Source: Caballeronia megalochromosomata
GTDB lineage: Bacteria > Pseudomonadota > Gammaproteobacteria > Burkholderiales > Burkholderiaceae
Assembly (NCBI GenBank): GCA_001580565.1
Contig: LRBF01000233.1
Span: 1 to 64,000, forward strand
Length of the DNA stretch: 64,000 bases
Direction: 5' to 3'
Positions 45,045-53,424 of this stretch are shown in pieces. The notes under the pieces were generated by a model. The model did no database searches. It saw nothing but the letters and a program-made list of their open reading frames with translations, and was not told where the DNA came from. Position 1 is the stretch's first letter. The number at the start of each line of letters is the position of its first letter. The position numbers were made by a program, and so were the translations under genes.

Positions 45045-46412
45045 TTACTGCTCCTGTTTGTTCGAGTTAGCGTTTGCGATGGCGGCAGCGACGAACGCCT
45101 GCGCCTCACCGACGTAGTTCGCCGGATCGAGCAATTGCTTCAGTTGATCTTGTGACAGATGGCGCGTGACGGTTTCGTTCGCGGCGAGTTCGTCGAAAAG
45201 CGACGTGCCGTTCGCGACCGACGCCTTCGATGCGCCTTCGACCAGCTTGTGCGCATCGAGTCTGCCGATGGCGTCGCCGAGCGCGAGCATCACCGCTTCG
45301 CCGAGCACGAGGCCGTTGGTGACATTGAGGTTGTGCGCGAGGCGTTCGACCTTGACTTCCATTGCCGGCACGATGCCCACGATGTTCGCCAGCGCCCCGG
45401 CCGTGAGACGCGCGAGATCGGGCAGCGCTTCCCATTCGGCCTGCCAGCCGCCCAGTGCGCGTTCGTGCTCCTGAACCATGCCGGCCAAGATCGTCGCGAC
45501 GAGATTGGGCGCGCGTGTCGCGGCCGTCAGCACCGCCGCGCAGCCGACGGGATTGCGCTTGTGCGGCATCGTCGATGAACCGCCCTTGCCCGCCGCGGCG
45601 GGTTCGGCGACTTCGCCGAGTTCGGTCTGCATCATGAGCGAGATGTCGCGCGCGATCTTGCCCAGCGTGCCCGTCAGCATGCCGAGAAACGACGCGGCCT
45701 CCGCGATGCGGTCGCGCTGCGTGTGCCACGGCAGCGCGGGAAGCGTCAGCTTCAGATCCTCGGCGAACGATGCCGCAACCGGCAACGCCTTGTCGCGCAG
45801 ACTCGCGAGCGTGCCCGCCGCGCCGCCGAATTGCAGCACCAGCGTGCGCGCGCGCAACTCGCAAAGACGCTGACGATGGCGCGTCACCGCGTCGAGCCAT
45901 TGCGCGAACTTGAGACCCAGCGTGATCGGCAGCGCCTGCTGAAGCCACGTGCGGCCGATCATCGGCGTCTTTTTGTGCGCTTGGGCCTGCATGACGAGCG
46001 CATCGGAAAGTGCGCGTAAATCGGCGTCGAGCAGATCGAGCGCGGCGCGCAGTTGCAGCACGACGCCCGTATCGATGATGTCCTGGCTCGTCGCGCCCCA
46101 GTGCACGTACTTCGCGGCTTCGGCGTCCGCCGCCTTCACGACGGCCGTGAGTTGCTTGACGAGCGGAATCGCGAGATTGCCGCCCGCCTGCGCGCCGGTC
46201 ATCAACGCGTCGGCGTCGATGTTGTCCGCCTTGCACGCGGCGACGATCGCCTCGACCGCGCCCGAGGGAATCACGCCATGCAGCGCCGAGGCGCGCGCGA
46301 GCGCAGCCTCGACGTCGAGCATCGCCTGCACGGTCGCGCGCGGCGACCAGATCTCGTTCGCGGCGGCGTTGCCGCACACGAGATCGGTGAGACGTCCCGT
46401 GGATGCGAACAT
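45045..46412 (-). CDS. pcaB: 3-carboxy-cis,cis-muconate cycloisomerase
   Basis: Converts 3-carboxymuconate to 4-carboxymuconolactone. The 455-residue fumarase/aspartase superfamily protein carries the signature GGSSTMPHKRNPVGC, HWGATSQDIIDTG and TWLQQALPITLGLKFAQW. The start ATG at 46412 lies 4 bp after the pcaF stop. Length and motifs agree with PcaB. The ring-cleaving dioxygenase pcaGH is not in this window and must lie elsewhere. Confidence 0.94.
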   Translation of the reverse strand: MFASTGRLTDLVCGNAAANEIWSPRATVQAMLDVEAALARASALHGVIPSGAVEAIVAACKADNIDADALMTGAQAGGNLAIPLVKQLTAVVKAADAEAAKYVHWGATSQDIIDTGVVLQLRAALDLLDADLRALSDALVMQAQAHKKTPMIGRTWLQQALPITLGLKFAQWLDAVTRHRQRLCELRARTLVLQFGGAAGTLASLRDKALPVAASFAEDLKLTLPALPWHTQRDRIAEAASFLGMLTGTLGKIARDISLMMQTELGEVAEPAAAGKGGSSTMPHKRNPVGCAAVLTAATRAPNLVATILAGMVQEHERALGGWQAEWEALPDLARLTAGALANIVGIVPAMEVKVERLAHNLNVTNGLVLGEAVMLALGDAIGRLDAHKLVEGASKASVANGTSLFDELAANETVTRHLSQDQLKQLLDPANYVGEAQAFVAAAIANANSNKQEQ

Positions 46413-46416
46413 GGGC

Positions 46417-47619
46417 TCAGACGCGCTCGATGATCATCGCGATGCCCTGGCCCACGCCGATGCACATCGTGCACAGCGCGAAGCGGCCGCCGGTGCGATG
46501 AAGCTGGTAGCTCGCGGTCGTGACGAGCCGCGCGCCCGACGCGCCGAGCGGATGGCCGAGCGCGATCGCACCGCCGTTCGGATTGACGCGGGGATCGTCA
46601 TCGGCGACGCCGAGCATGCGCAGCGTGGCCAGTCCTTGCGATGCGAAGGCTTCGTTCAGCTCGATCACGTCCATCTGGTCGATGGTCATGCCAAGACGCG
46701 CAAGCAGCTTCTGCGACGCCGGGCCCGGGCCGATGCCCATCACGCGCGGCGGCACGCCAGCCGTCGCGAGGCCGAGAATGCGGGCGCGCGGCGTGAGGCC
46801 GTGGCGCTTCGCGCTTTCCTCGTCGGCGATCAGCATGGCGACCGCGCCGTCGTTCACGCCCGACGCGTTGCCCGCCGTCACGCTGCCGTCCGGACGCACG
46901 ACGCCCTTCAACTTCGCGAGCGCTTCGAGGCTCGTTTCACGCGGATGCTCGTCTTTATCGACGATGAGCGCGTCGCCCTTCTTCTGCGCAATCGTCACCG
47001 CGACGATTTCCTGCGCCAGCGTGCCGTCCTTCTGCGCGCGCGCTGCCTTCTGCTGCGAGCGCAATGCGAACGCGTCCTGATCGGCGCGGCTGATCTTGTA
47101 ATCGTCCGCGACGTTTTCGGCGGTTTCCGGCATCGAGTCGACGCCGTACTGCTTCTTCATCAGCGGATTGATGAAACGCCAGCCGATGGTCGTGTCGTGG
47201 ATCTCGGCCTGGCGCGAGAACGCGCTGGTCGCCTTGCCCATCACGAACGGCGCGCGGCTCATGCTTTCGACGCCGCCCGCGATCATCAGGCTCGTCTCGC
47301 CCGCCTTGATCGCGCGCGCCGCGACGCCGATCGCGTCCATGCCCGAACCGCACAGGCGATTCACCGTCGTGCCCGGCGTGCCGACCGGCAGGCCCGCCAG
47401 CAGCGCCGACATGCGCGCGACGTTGCGGTTGTCTTCGCCCGCCTGATTCGCGTTGCCGTAGATCACTTCGTCCACGGCCTCCCAGTCCACTTCCTTGTTG
47501 CGCTCGACCAGCGCGCGCAACGGCACCGCGCCCAGATCGTCGGCGCGCACGGAAGACAGCGAACCGCCGTAACGGCCGATCGGCGTGCGGATGGCATCAC
47601 ATACGAAAGCTTCTTTCAT
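46417..47619 (-). CDS. pcaF: 3-oxoadipyl-CoA thiolase
   Basis: Cleaves 3-oxoadipyl-CoA to succinyl-CoA and acetyl-CoA, the last step of the pathway. The 400-residue thiolase has the acyl-accepting Cys in NRLCGSGMDAIG (~90), NEAFASQGLATLRMLG, GHPLGASGARLV (His) and the second Cys in CTMCIGVGQG. The N-terminus AFVCDAIRTPIGRYGGSLSSVRADDLGA is typical of PcaF rather than biosynthetic acetyl-CoA thiolases. It is part of the pcaI-J-F-B-D-C run. Confidence 0.94.
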   Translation of the reverse strand: MKEAFVCDAIRTPIGRYGGSLSSVRADDLGAVPLRALVERNKEVDWEAVDEVIYGNANQAGEDNRNVARMSALLAGLPVGTPGTTVNRLCGSGMDAIGVAARAIKAGETSLMIAGGVESMSRAPFVMGKATSAFSRQAEIHDTTIGWRFINPLMKKQYGVDSMPETAENVADDYKISRADQDAFALRSQQKAARAQKDGTLAQEIVAVTIAQKKGDALIVDKDEHPRETSLEALAKLKGVVRPDGSVTAGNASGVNDGAVAMLIADEESAKRHGLTPRARILGLATAGVPPRVMGIGPGPASQKLLARLGMTIDQMDVIELNEAFASQGLATLRMLGVADDDPRVNPNGGAIALGHPLGASGARLVTTASYQLHRTGGRFALCTMCIGVGQGIAMIIERV

Positions 47620-47652
47620 CAGTTGCTCCAGTTCTCTTATGTCTCTCGGGCG

Positions 47653-48309
47653 TCAGGCGGCTTCGGTCAGCGGCGCGTATTGAAGCGGCACCTGCGCCAG
47701 CTTCTGCAATTCTTCGAACGACAGGCCTTCCACGATCTCGCGCACCACCAGGCCTTCCGGCGTCACGTCGAACACGGCGAGGTCGGTGTACACGCGGTTC
47801 ACGCACTGCACGCCCGTCACCGGATACGAACACTGCGCGACCAGCTTGCTTTCGCCCTGCTTCGTGAGCAGTTCCATCATGACGTAGACCTGCTTTGCGC
47901 CGATCGCGAGATCCATCGCGCCGCCGACGGCCGGGATCGCGTCGGGCGCGCCGGTGTGCCAGTTCGCGAGATCGCCCGTCGCCGACACCTGGAAGGCGCC
48001 GAGCACGCAGAAGTCGAGATGGCCGCCGCGCATCATCGCGAAGGAATCCGCGTGATGGAAATAGGCGCCGCCCGTGAGCAACGTCACGTGCTGCTTGCCT
48101 GCATTGATCAGTTCGTCGTCTTCCTCGCCCTTGGCGGGCGCCGGGCCCATGCCGAGCAGGCCGTTTTCGCTGTGCAGGAAGATTTCGCGATCCGCCGCGA
48201 GGTGATTGGCGACGAGCGTCGGCACGCCGATGCCCAGATTCACGTACGCGCCTTCGGGAATGTCGGCGGCCACGCGTCGGGCCATTTCGTCACGGGTGAG
48301 TTTCTTCAT
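47653..48309 (-). CDS. pcaJ: 3-oxoadipate CoA-transferase subunit B
   Basis: Subunit of the succinyl-CoA:3-oxoadipate CoA-transferase. The 218-residue family I protein has YVNLGIGVPTLVANHL and the catalytic Glu48 in HSENGLLGMGP; the C-terminal CVNRVYTDLAVFDVTPEGLVV is standard. The closely related acetoacetate transferase (ScoB) cannot be excluded from the sequence alone, but the pca context decides. It lies 16 bp after pcaI and 33 bp before pcaF. Confidence 0.92.
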   Translation of the reverse strand: MKKLTRDEMARRVAADIPEGAYVNLGIGVPTLVANHLAADREIFLHSENGLLGMGPAPAKGEEDDELINAGKQHVTLLTGGAYFHHADSFAMMRGGHLDFCVLGAFQVSATGDLANWHTGAPDAIPAVGGAMDLAIGAKQVYVMMELLTKQGESKLVAQCSYPVTGVQCVNRVYTDLAVFDVTPEGLVVREIVEGLSFEELQKLAQVPLQYAPLTEAA

Positions 48310-48325
48310 GGCTTTTCGTCCTTCC

Positions 48326-49018
48326 TTAAGCTGCGAGTTCGGCTTGATGCACCGCTTGCGGCACTTCCACGACGCGCTGCACGAAAATGCCCGGCGTCAC
48401 GATGTTTTCGGGATCCAGCTCGCCGAGCGGCACGACCTTCGACACCTGCACGATCGCCGTTTTCGCGGCGCTCGCCATGATCGGCCCGAAGTTGCGCGCA
48501 GTTTTACGATAGACCAGATTGCCCCAACGGTCGCCCTTGTATGCTTTCACGAGCGCGAAATCCGCGTGCAGCGGCGCTTCCAGAACGTAGTGCTTGCCGT
48601 CGATCACGCGCGTTTCCTTGCCTTCCGCGAGCTTCGTGCCGTAACCGGTCGGCGTGAAAAAGCCGCCGATGCCCGCGCCCGCAGCACGGATGCGCTCGGC
48701 CAGATTGCCCTGCGGCACGAGTTCCAGTTCGATTTCGCCCGCACGATAGAGCGCATCGAACACATATGAATCCGACTGACGCGGGAACGAGCAGATGATC
48801 TTGCGCACGCGCTTCGCCTTGAGCAGGGCGGCGAGGCCCGTGTCGCCGTTGCCGGCGTTGTTGTTGACGATCGTGAGCTCGCGCGCGCCCTGCTCGATGA
48901 GCGCGTCGATCAGCTCGGACGGCATGCCCGCCGTGCCAAAACCGCCGATCATGATGGTCGCGCCGTCGTGTACGTCGGCCACGGCCGAGGCGAGCGAATC
49001 GAAAATCTTGTTGATCAT
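48326..49018 (-). CDS. pcaI: 3-oxoadipate CoA-transferase subunit A
   Basis: First gene of the operon and partner of PcaJ. The 230-residue family I alpha subunit has the CoA-binding MIGGFGTAGMPSELIDALIEQGARELTIVNNNAG, ELVPQGNLAERIRAAGAGIGGFFTPTGYGT and WGNLVYRKTARNFGPIMA. The ATG has AGGAGAAGGA upstream. Its 229-bp upstream region is shared with the divergent IclR regulator and contains inverted repeats that look like operators. Confidence 0.92.
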   Translation of the reverse strand: MINKIFDSLASAVADVHDGATIMIGGFGTAGMPSELIDALIEQGARELTIVNNNAGNGDTGLAALLKAKRVRKIICSFPRQSDSYVFDALYRAGEIELELVPQGNLAERIRAAGAGIGGFFTPTGYGTKLAEGKETRVIDGKHYVLEAPLHADFALVKAYKGDRWGNLVYRKTARNFGPIMASAAKTAIVQVSKVVPLGELDPENIVTPGIFVQRVVEVPQAVHQAELAA

Positions 49019-49079
49019 GTGCCGTTCCTTCTCCTGTCTCGAGAAAACCGATCTGCGATCGCGCGTCTCGAATTCGGGT

Positions 49080-49093
49080 TTACCAGTTGGTAA
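49080..49093. promoter_or_regulatory. Dyad TTACCA-N2-TGGTAA upstream of pcaI
   Basis: A perfect 14-bp palindrome lies 62-75 bp before the pcaI start codon. On the minus strand TTGAAG (49105-49100) lies 17 bp from the hexamer TGGTAA, so the dyad overlaps the expected pcaI promoter core and could be a repressor site. It differs from the GTTCG-type dyads next to it. Confidence 0.45.
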
Positions 49094-49109
49094 TCAGACT
49101 TGCTTCAAA

Positions 49110-49147
49110 ATGTTCGTCATGCGAACATGGATTCGTTTAGCGAACAT
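49110..49147. promoter_or_regulatory. Tandem GTTCG-N5-CGAAC dyads, predicted PcaR operators
   Basis: Site 1 is perfect: ATGTTCG-TCATG-CGAACAT (49110-49128). Site 2 is ATTCG-TTTAG-CGAACAT (49131-49147). Their centres are 19 bp apart. PcaU/PcaR/PobR-type IclR regulators bind inverted repeats with an additional direct copy, which fits this arrangement between the divergent pcaI and IclR genes. Confidence 0.65.
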
Positions 49148-49247
49148 CGGCATGGTAGTCCCGCATTCGTTGTCGTGTCAACGAAACATGTGCAAACTGC
49201 GGGTTTTCACGGGGTCGCCGCCCGTTCGCGCTTTCATGACGAGCCTT

Positions 49248-50066
49248 ATGAAGAATTCAGCCACGCTCAATCCGGATGCCGAGCCGCAAGACGCGCAAGC
49301 GCGCCCCGGCGACGCGTACGTGCAGTCGTTCGCGCGCGGACTCGCGGTGATCCGCTCGTTCGACGTGAACCGCCCGGCCCAGACGCTGACCGATGTCGCC
49401 GCCGCGACGGGCCTCACGCGCGCGGGCGCGCGGCGCATTCTTCTGACGCTGCAGGCGCTCGGGTACGTCGAGGCGGACGGCCGTCTCTTCCAACTGACGC
49501 CGAAGATCCTCGATCTGGGGTTCGCGTATCTCACCTCGATGCCCTTCTGGAATCTCGCCGAGCCGGTCATGGAAGACCTCGTCGAACAAGTGCATGAGAG
49601 CTGCTCGGCGGCGGTGTTGAACGGCGCGGAAATCGTCTATGTGCTGCGCGTGCCCACGCACAAGATCATCACGCAGAATCTGTCGATCGGCAGCCGTCTG
49701 CCGGCGTTCTGCACGTCGATGGGTCGCGTGCTGCTCGCCGCGCTCGACGAAGCGCGCCTCGACGACGTGCTGGAAGCGAGCGCGCTCGTCGCCCGCACGC
49801 CGCGCACGATCGTCGACAAGGATGCGCTCAGGGCGGCGATCGCCACCGTGCGCCGTCAGGGCTGGGCGATCGTCGATCAGGAACTGGAGGAAGGACTGAT
49901 TTCGATGTCCGCGCCGATCCGCGACCGGCAAGGCCGCGTGATCGCGGCGCTGAATATCAGCGGCAATGCGCAGCGCAAGAACGCGAAGCAGATGGTGAAG
50001 GCGTTTCTGGAGCCGCTGCAGGACGCGGCGCAGCGCGTGTCCGACATGGTCGCGCGGCGCGGATGA
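49248..50066 (+). CDS. pcaR: IclR-family pca operon regulator
   Basis: A 272-residue IclR protein: winged HTH (YVQSFARGLAVIRSFDVNRPAQTLTDVAAATGLTRAGARRILLTLQALGYV) and effector domain (~100-265, with LPAFCTSMGRVLLAALDE and RRQGWAIVDQELEEGLISMSAPIRDRQGRVIAALNIS). It belongs to the PcaR/PcaU/PobR subgroup by sequence and by being divergent from pcaIJ. The likely effector is 3-oxoadipate or protocatechuate. The start at 49248 is the closest to the family N-terminus; an ATG four codons upstream is equally in frame, and neither has a strong ribosome binding site. Confidence 0.85.
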   Translation: MKNSATLNPDAEPQDAQARPGDAYVQSFARGLAVIRSFDVNRPAQTLTDVAAATGLTRAGARRILLTLQALGYVEADGRLFQLTPKILDLGFAYLTSMPFWNLAEPVMEDLVEQVHESCSAAVLNGAEIVYVLRVPTHKIITQNLSIGSRLPAFCTSMGRVLLAALDEARLDDVLEASALVARTPRTIVDKDALRAAIATVRRQGWAIVDQELEEGLISMSAPIRDRQGRVIAALNISGNAQRKNAKQMVKAFLEPLQDAAQRVSDMVARRG

Positions 50067-50085
50067 CGGCGCGCGACGTCACGTC

Positions 50086-51009
50086 ATGAACGATCTCGAT
50101 CTGAACCTGATTCCGTACCTCGTCGCCATCGAGGAGACGCGCAACGTGAGCCGCGCCGCCGAGCGGCTCGGCGTGAGCCAGCCGCGCGTGTCGACGGCGC
50201 TCGCGCGCCTGCGCGAGTACTTCAACGATCCGCTTTTCGTGCGCACCTCGCGCGGCATGGAACCGACGCCGCGCACGATCGCGCTCGTGCCCGCGGCGCG
50301 CGAGGCGTTGGCGCGCATCGAGCGCGGCCTGCTCGACCGGCAGCATTTCGATCCGGCCACGAGCACCGAGACTTTCTCGATCGCGCTTTCCGATGTCGGC
50401 GAAATCGTGTTTCTGCCACGGCTTTTGCAGGCGTTCGCGAAAGAGGCGCCGAATGCGAATCTGCGCTCGGTGTCGGCATCGCACGGGGATGTCGAGCGCG
50501 GGCTCGAAGCTGGAGAAATCGATCTCGCGGTGGGCTACTTTCCGGACCTGCGCGGCAACAACTTCTTTCAGCAGCGGCTCTTTTCGCACCGCTTCATCTG
50601 CCTGATGCGGCGCGATCATCCGTTCGCCAATCAGCCGCTCACGCTCGCGCGCTTCATGGAATGCGGCCATGCCGTCGTGCGCGCCGAAGGCCGCAGCCAG
50701 GAGATTCTGGAGAATTTTCTCGACAAGGAACGCGTGCGGCGTCGCGCGGTGCTCGAGACGCCGCACTTCATGAGCTTGCCGTTCATCCTGTCGCGCACCG
50801 ATCTGATCGCGACGGTGCCGCATGCGATCGGTTTCGCGTATGTCGCCGAGCATGCGTCGATCACAATCGCCGAGCCGCCGCTTGCGCTGCCGCGGTTCGA
50901 TCTGAAGCAGCACTGGCATCGCAAGTTTCACAACGATGCGCGGACCATGTGGCTGCGGCGGGTTGTCGCTTCGCTTTTCAATGATGAGCTTGATGAGTGG
51001 CCTAAGTGA
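50086..51009 (+). CDS. LysR-family regulator downstream of pcaR
   Basis: A 307-residue LysR protein: N-terminal HTH LNLIPYLVAIEETRNVSRAAERLGVSQPRVSTALARLREYFNDPLFVRTSRGMEPT is of the NodD/NahR/LeuO-like class, and the effector domain spans ~95-300. Only 19 bp separate it from pcaR, so it may be cotranscribed with it. Whether it is a PcaQ-like regulator is uncertain; PcaQ proteins have a different HTH type, so I leave it unnamed. Confidence 0.85.
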   Translation: MNDLDLNLIPYLVAIEETRNVSRAAERLGVSQPRVSTALARLREYFNDPLFVRTSRGMEPTPRTIALVPAAREALARIERGLLDRQHFDPATSTETFSIALSDVGEIVFLPRLLQAFAKEAPNANLRSVSASHGDVERGLEAGEIDLAVGYFPDLRGNNFFQQRLFSHRFICLMRRDHPFANQPLTLARFMECGHAVVRAEGRSQEILENFLDKERVRRRAVLETPHFMSLPFILSRTDLIATVPHAIGFAYVAEHASITIAEPPLALPRFDLKQHWHRKFHNDARTMWLRRVVASLFNDELDEWPK

Positions 51010-51042
51010 TGTGGGCGTCGCCTCGTCTGTGAGTCCGGATGG

Positions 51043-51660
51043 ACTTTCGTTGGATCCCGTTTTCGCGTCGGTCTATTAGCACTGCCCCTGTGCGGGGCGG
51101 CACCTACTTTCTTTGCTTCTGCAAAGAAAGTAGGCAAAGAAAGCAGCTTTCCCATCCAAAGTGCTTCATGCCGGCCGCGGCACAGGCGATTGGCTGAATG
51201 GCCCGGCTGTAGAGAGTGCCCTCGTAGGCCTAACCGGGCTTGGATCGCGCACGGTCCGACGCGCTAGAAGTTATAGCGCGCTGGTTCAGCACGAAATAGC
51301 ATCGGCACAGCGCTACGCGCTGCCGTGGGGTATGCGAAGGAAACCGACGAAGAAGAAGCACGCGCAAACCCGATTGACCCATCGGCCGCGAAGCGGGCCG
51401 GAACCATTTCGCGCTGAACCAGCCACGCGCGTGGCGCGATGTGACAGACCGTGCGCGATCCAAGCCCCGTTCTGCTTGTGTGGGCACTCGCTACAGCCGG
51501 GCCATTCAGCCAATCGCCTGTGCCGCGGCCGGCATGAAGTGCTTAGGCTGGGACAGGCTGTTTCTTTGGTTACTTTCTTTGCAGCAGCAAAGAAAGTGAC
51601 TGCCGCCCCGCACAGGGGCAATGCTAATAGACCGACACGAAAACGGGATCCGCCGAAAGC
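51043..51660. repeat. 618-bp giant inverted repeat, 256-bp arms in exact register
   Basis: The arms are 51043-51298 and 51405-51660, around a ~106-bp centre. Paired coordinates always sum to 102703, so no net insertion or deletion separates the arms. Perfect blocks include 51164-51212 with 51491-51539 (49 nt), 51236-51256 with 51447-51467 (21 nt) and, with one mismatch, 51281-51297 with 51406-51422. Each arm also contains its own small hairpin of GCAAAGAAAG type (51103-51134 and 51572-51597). No gene is supported inside, and no target-site duplication is visible. It fills the 713-bp gap between two LysR genes. Confidence 0.9.
51103..51134. repeat. Perfect 14-bp hairpin nested in the left arm
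   Basis: CCTACTTTCTTTGC and GCAAAGAAAGTAGG flank the loop TTCT. The right arm has the equivalent 11-bp stem ACTTTCTTTGC/GCAAAGAAAGT at 51572-51597. From memory, sequences of the GCAAAGAAAGTAGG type recur in intergenic regions of Burkholderia and Paraburkholderia genomes. Confidence 0.8.
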
Positions 51661-51722
51661 CCAGCACATGCATCGGCTAAGCAACTAACATTGACGTTTT
51701 ATTTCCGCACAGGAAATGCTCG

Positions 51723-52613
51723 ATGGACGCACTGACCAGCCTGCGCGTATTCCGCGAAGTCGTCGAAGCAGGCAGCTTCGTGAAAGCCGCCGAGCGGCTC
51801 GACATCTCGACCGCCATGACGAGCAAGCACGTCGCCAATCTGGAACGCCAACTCGGCGTGCGCCTGCTGAACCGCACGACGCGCCATCTGAGCCTCACGG
51901 AAGCCGGCAGCGTGTACTACGAGCAGTGCAGCGAGGCGCTCGATATCCTCCAGGCCGCGCAGGCCGCCGTCGGCGTACAGACGGCGCAGCCGCAAGGCGT
52001 GCTCAAGGTCACCGCGCCCGGCTGGTTCGCCAATCGCACGTTCGCGGATCTGCTCGTCGCGTATCAGGCGCGCTATCCCGGCGTGCTCGTCGATCTGCGG
52101 CTGGAGAACCGCTTCGTCGATCTGGTCGAGGAAGGCTACGACATGGCGATCCGCGCGACCTCCGAGCCGTCGCCTTCGCTGATCGTGCGGCCCCTGGGCA
52201 AGATGCCCTTCGTGCTCGCCGGCTCGCGCGCCTATCTCGAACAGCACGGCAAGCTGCGTCATCCGGACGATATCGCGCATCATCGCTTCGTGCTGCCGAC
52301 GTACACGAACATCGACGCCGTGACGCTGACGGGACCGGACGGCGCCTTCACCGTGAAGAATCAGGCCGTGCTAAAAACCAACGATACGTCGATGGCGCTG
52401 CAACTCGTGCGCGCCGGACTCGGGCTCGCTTACTTTCCGGCGTGGATCGTCGAACCCGAACTCGCGGCGGGCTCGCTCGTGCGCGTGCTGCCGAGCTACA
52501 CGGCGTTCGCTCCGTCCGTCTACGCGGTGTACACGAGCCGAAAATACATGACGACGAAAGTACGGACCTTCATCGACTTTCTGTCGGAGTCGCTGGCCAT
52601 TCGGCCAATGTGA
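51723..52613 (+). CDS. LysR-family regulator (CrgA/DmlR-like)
   Basis: A 296-residue regulator with HTH LTSLRVFREVVEAGSFVKAAERLDISTAMTSKHVANLERQLGVRLLNRTTRHLSLTEAG and an effector domain (~90-290). AGGA stands 9 nt before the ATG. No divergent target gene is adjacent, since the upstream side is the giant palindrome, so the regulon cannot be guessed. Confidence 0.87.
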   Translation: MDALTSLRVFREVVEAGSFVKAAERLDISTAMTSKHVANLERQLGVRLLNRTTRHLSLTEAGSVYYEQCSEALDILQAAQAAVGVQTAQPQGVLKVTAPGWFANRTFADLLVAYQARYPGVLVDLRLENRFVDLVEEGYDMAIRATSEPSPSLIVRPLGKMPFVLAGSRAYLEQHGKLRHPDDIAHHRFVLPTYTNIDAVTLTGPDGAFTVKNQAVLKTNDTSMALQLVRAGLGLAYFPAWIVEPELAAGSLVRVLPSYTAFAPSVYAVYTSRKYMTTKVRTFIDFLSESLAIRPM

Positions 52614-52757
52614 TTAGGATTACTCTTATTTTTGAGTCGTGCTCTGCGTGTGATGATCGCGTCCGCTTCCGGATCGGCCGCTCGAGACGCGACGAAAATT
52701 TTCATCTTGCGCGCCGCCGGGATCGTCCCTGTTACCCGCACGCGAGGCATGCGCGAA

Positions 52758-53156
52758 ATGGATTTTCCCTGGCTTCCCCTGGCCTTCAATCTGACCTTGC
52801 TCGGCTTGACGCTCTTTATCTGCCGCGCGTTGAACGCGAGCCTGGGCGTCCTGAAGTGGAACGGCGCCCTACTCTTTTTGACCTTGTGCGTCTCGGCGAT
52901 GCTCCTCGATTTCACGCTCACGATGATCTTCGCATCCGCGGGCTTCCATGAGCGCACGCAGTACGACAAGCTCGGATCGAGGATCGCGTGGAGCGAGCGG
53001 ATCATCACGTATCTGATTCCATGCACGATATCGCTGCTGCTGGCGTGGAGGTTTCGTCGGCGTCAGCGCTTTGCACACGGCCGACCTGAGACGGAGCGCG
53101 AAGGCGCGGTGCAGATTCAAACGTCGGCTTACACGCGTTCGGAGTTGACGCTCTGA
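52758..53156 (+). CDS. Small inner membrane protein, unknown function
   Basis: A 132-residue protein with three probable membrane helices: PWLPLAFNLTLLGLTLFICRAL (~4-25), GALLFLTLCVSAMLLDFTLTMIFA (~36-60) and ERIITYLIPCTISLLLAWRF (~78-97). A polar C-terminal tail follows. I do not recognise a family. I chose ATG 52758, which has GAGG 10 nt upstream; ATG 52749 and a TTG at 52632 are other in-frame starts. Confidence 0.5.
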   Translation: MDFPWLPLAFNLTLLGLTLFICRALNASLGVLKWNGALLFLTLCVSAMLLDFTLTMIFASAGFHERTQYDKLGSRIAWSERIITYLIPCTISLLLAWRFRRRQRFAHGRPETEREGAVQIQTSAYTRSELTL

Positions 53157-53241
53157 CGCTCTCACACAGGCATGGCGAGTGAATTTGGTGAGTGCAACAG
53201 CGAAATTGTTCGAAGCGGTTCTACTATCTGTTTCTCTCTGA

Positions 53242-53247
53242 TATACT
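53242..53247 (+). promoter_or_regulatory. -10 element of tRNA-Pro
   Basis: TATACT lies 12 bp before the tRNA 5' end. The hexamer 17 bp upstream (TTCTAC, 53219-53224) is a weak -35. Confidence 0.5.
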
Positions 53248-53259
53248 TTCGCTCTCTTT

Positions 53260-53336
<77 letters not shown>

Positions 53337-53340
53337 GAAT

Positions 53341-53377
53341 AAAAAGGCTCTCCGGCTTCTGCCGGAGAGCCTTTTTT
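53341..53377 (+). terminator. Terminator after tRNA-Pro
   Basis: A perfect stem of 11 bp or more (GGCTCTCCGGC/GCCGGAGAGCC) with loop TTCT is flanked by A5 and T6 that extend the pairing. Confidence 0.92.
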
Positions 53378-53424
53378 CTTTGGCCCATCCCAGGCCGTCG
53401 TATCGATCAGGACGAGCACGAACA

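Noticed and set aside
51043..51660. Insertion sequence or MITE with terminal repeats
   Set aside because: The arms are 256 bp and nearly meet, no transposase is present, and no target-site duplication is visible at the ends. It is recorded only as an inverted repeat.
51161..51688. Open frames inside the giant palindrome (for example 51161-51688 and its antisense counterpart)
   Set aside because: They mirror each other because of the inverted repeat, lack ribosome binding sites and resemble no protein family.
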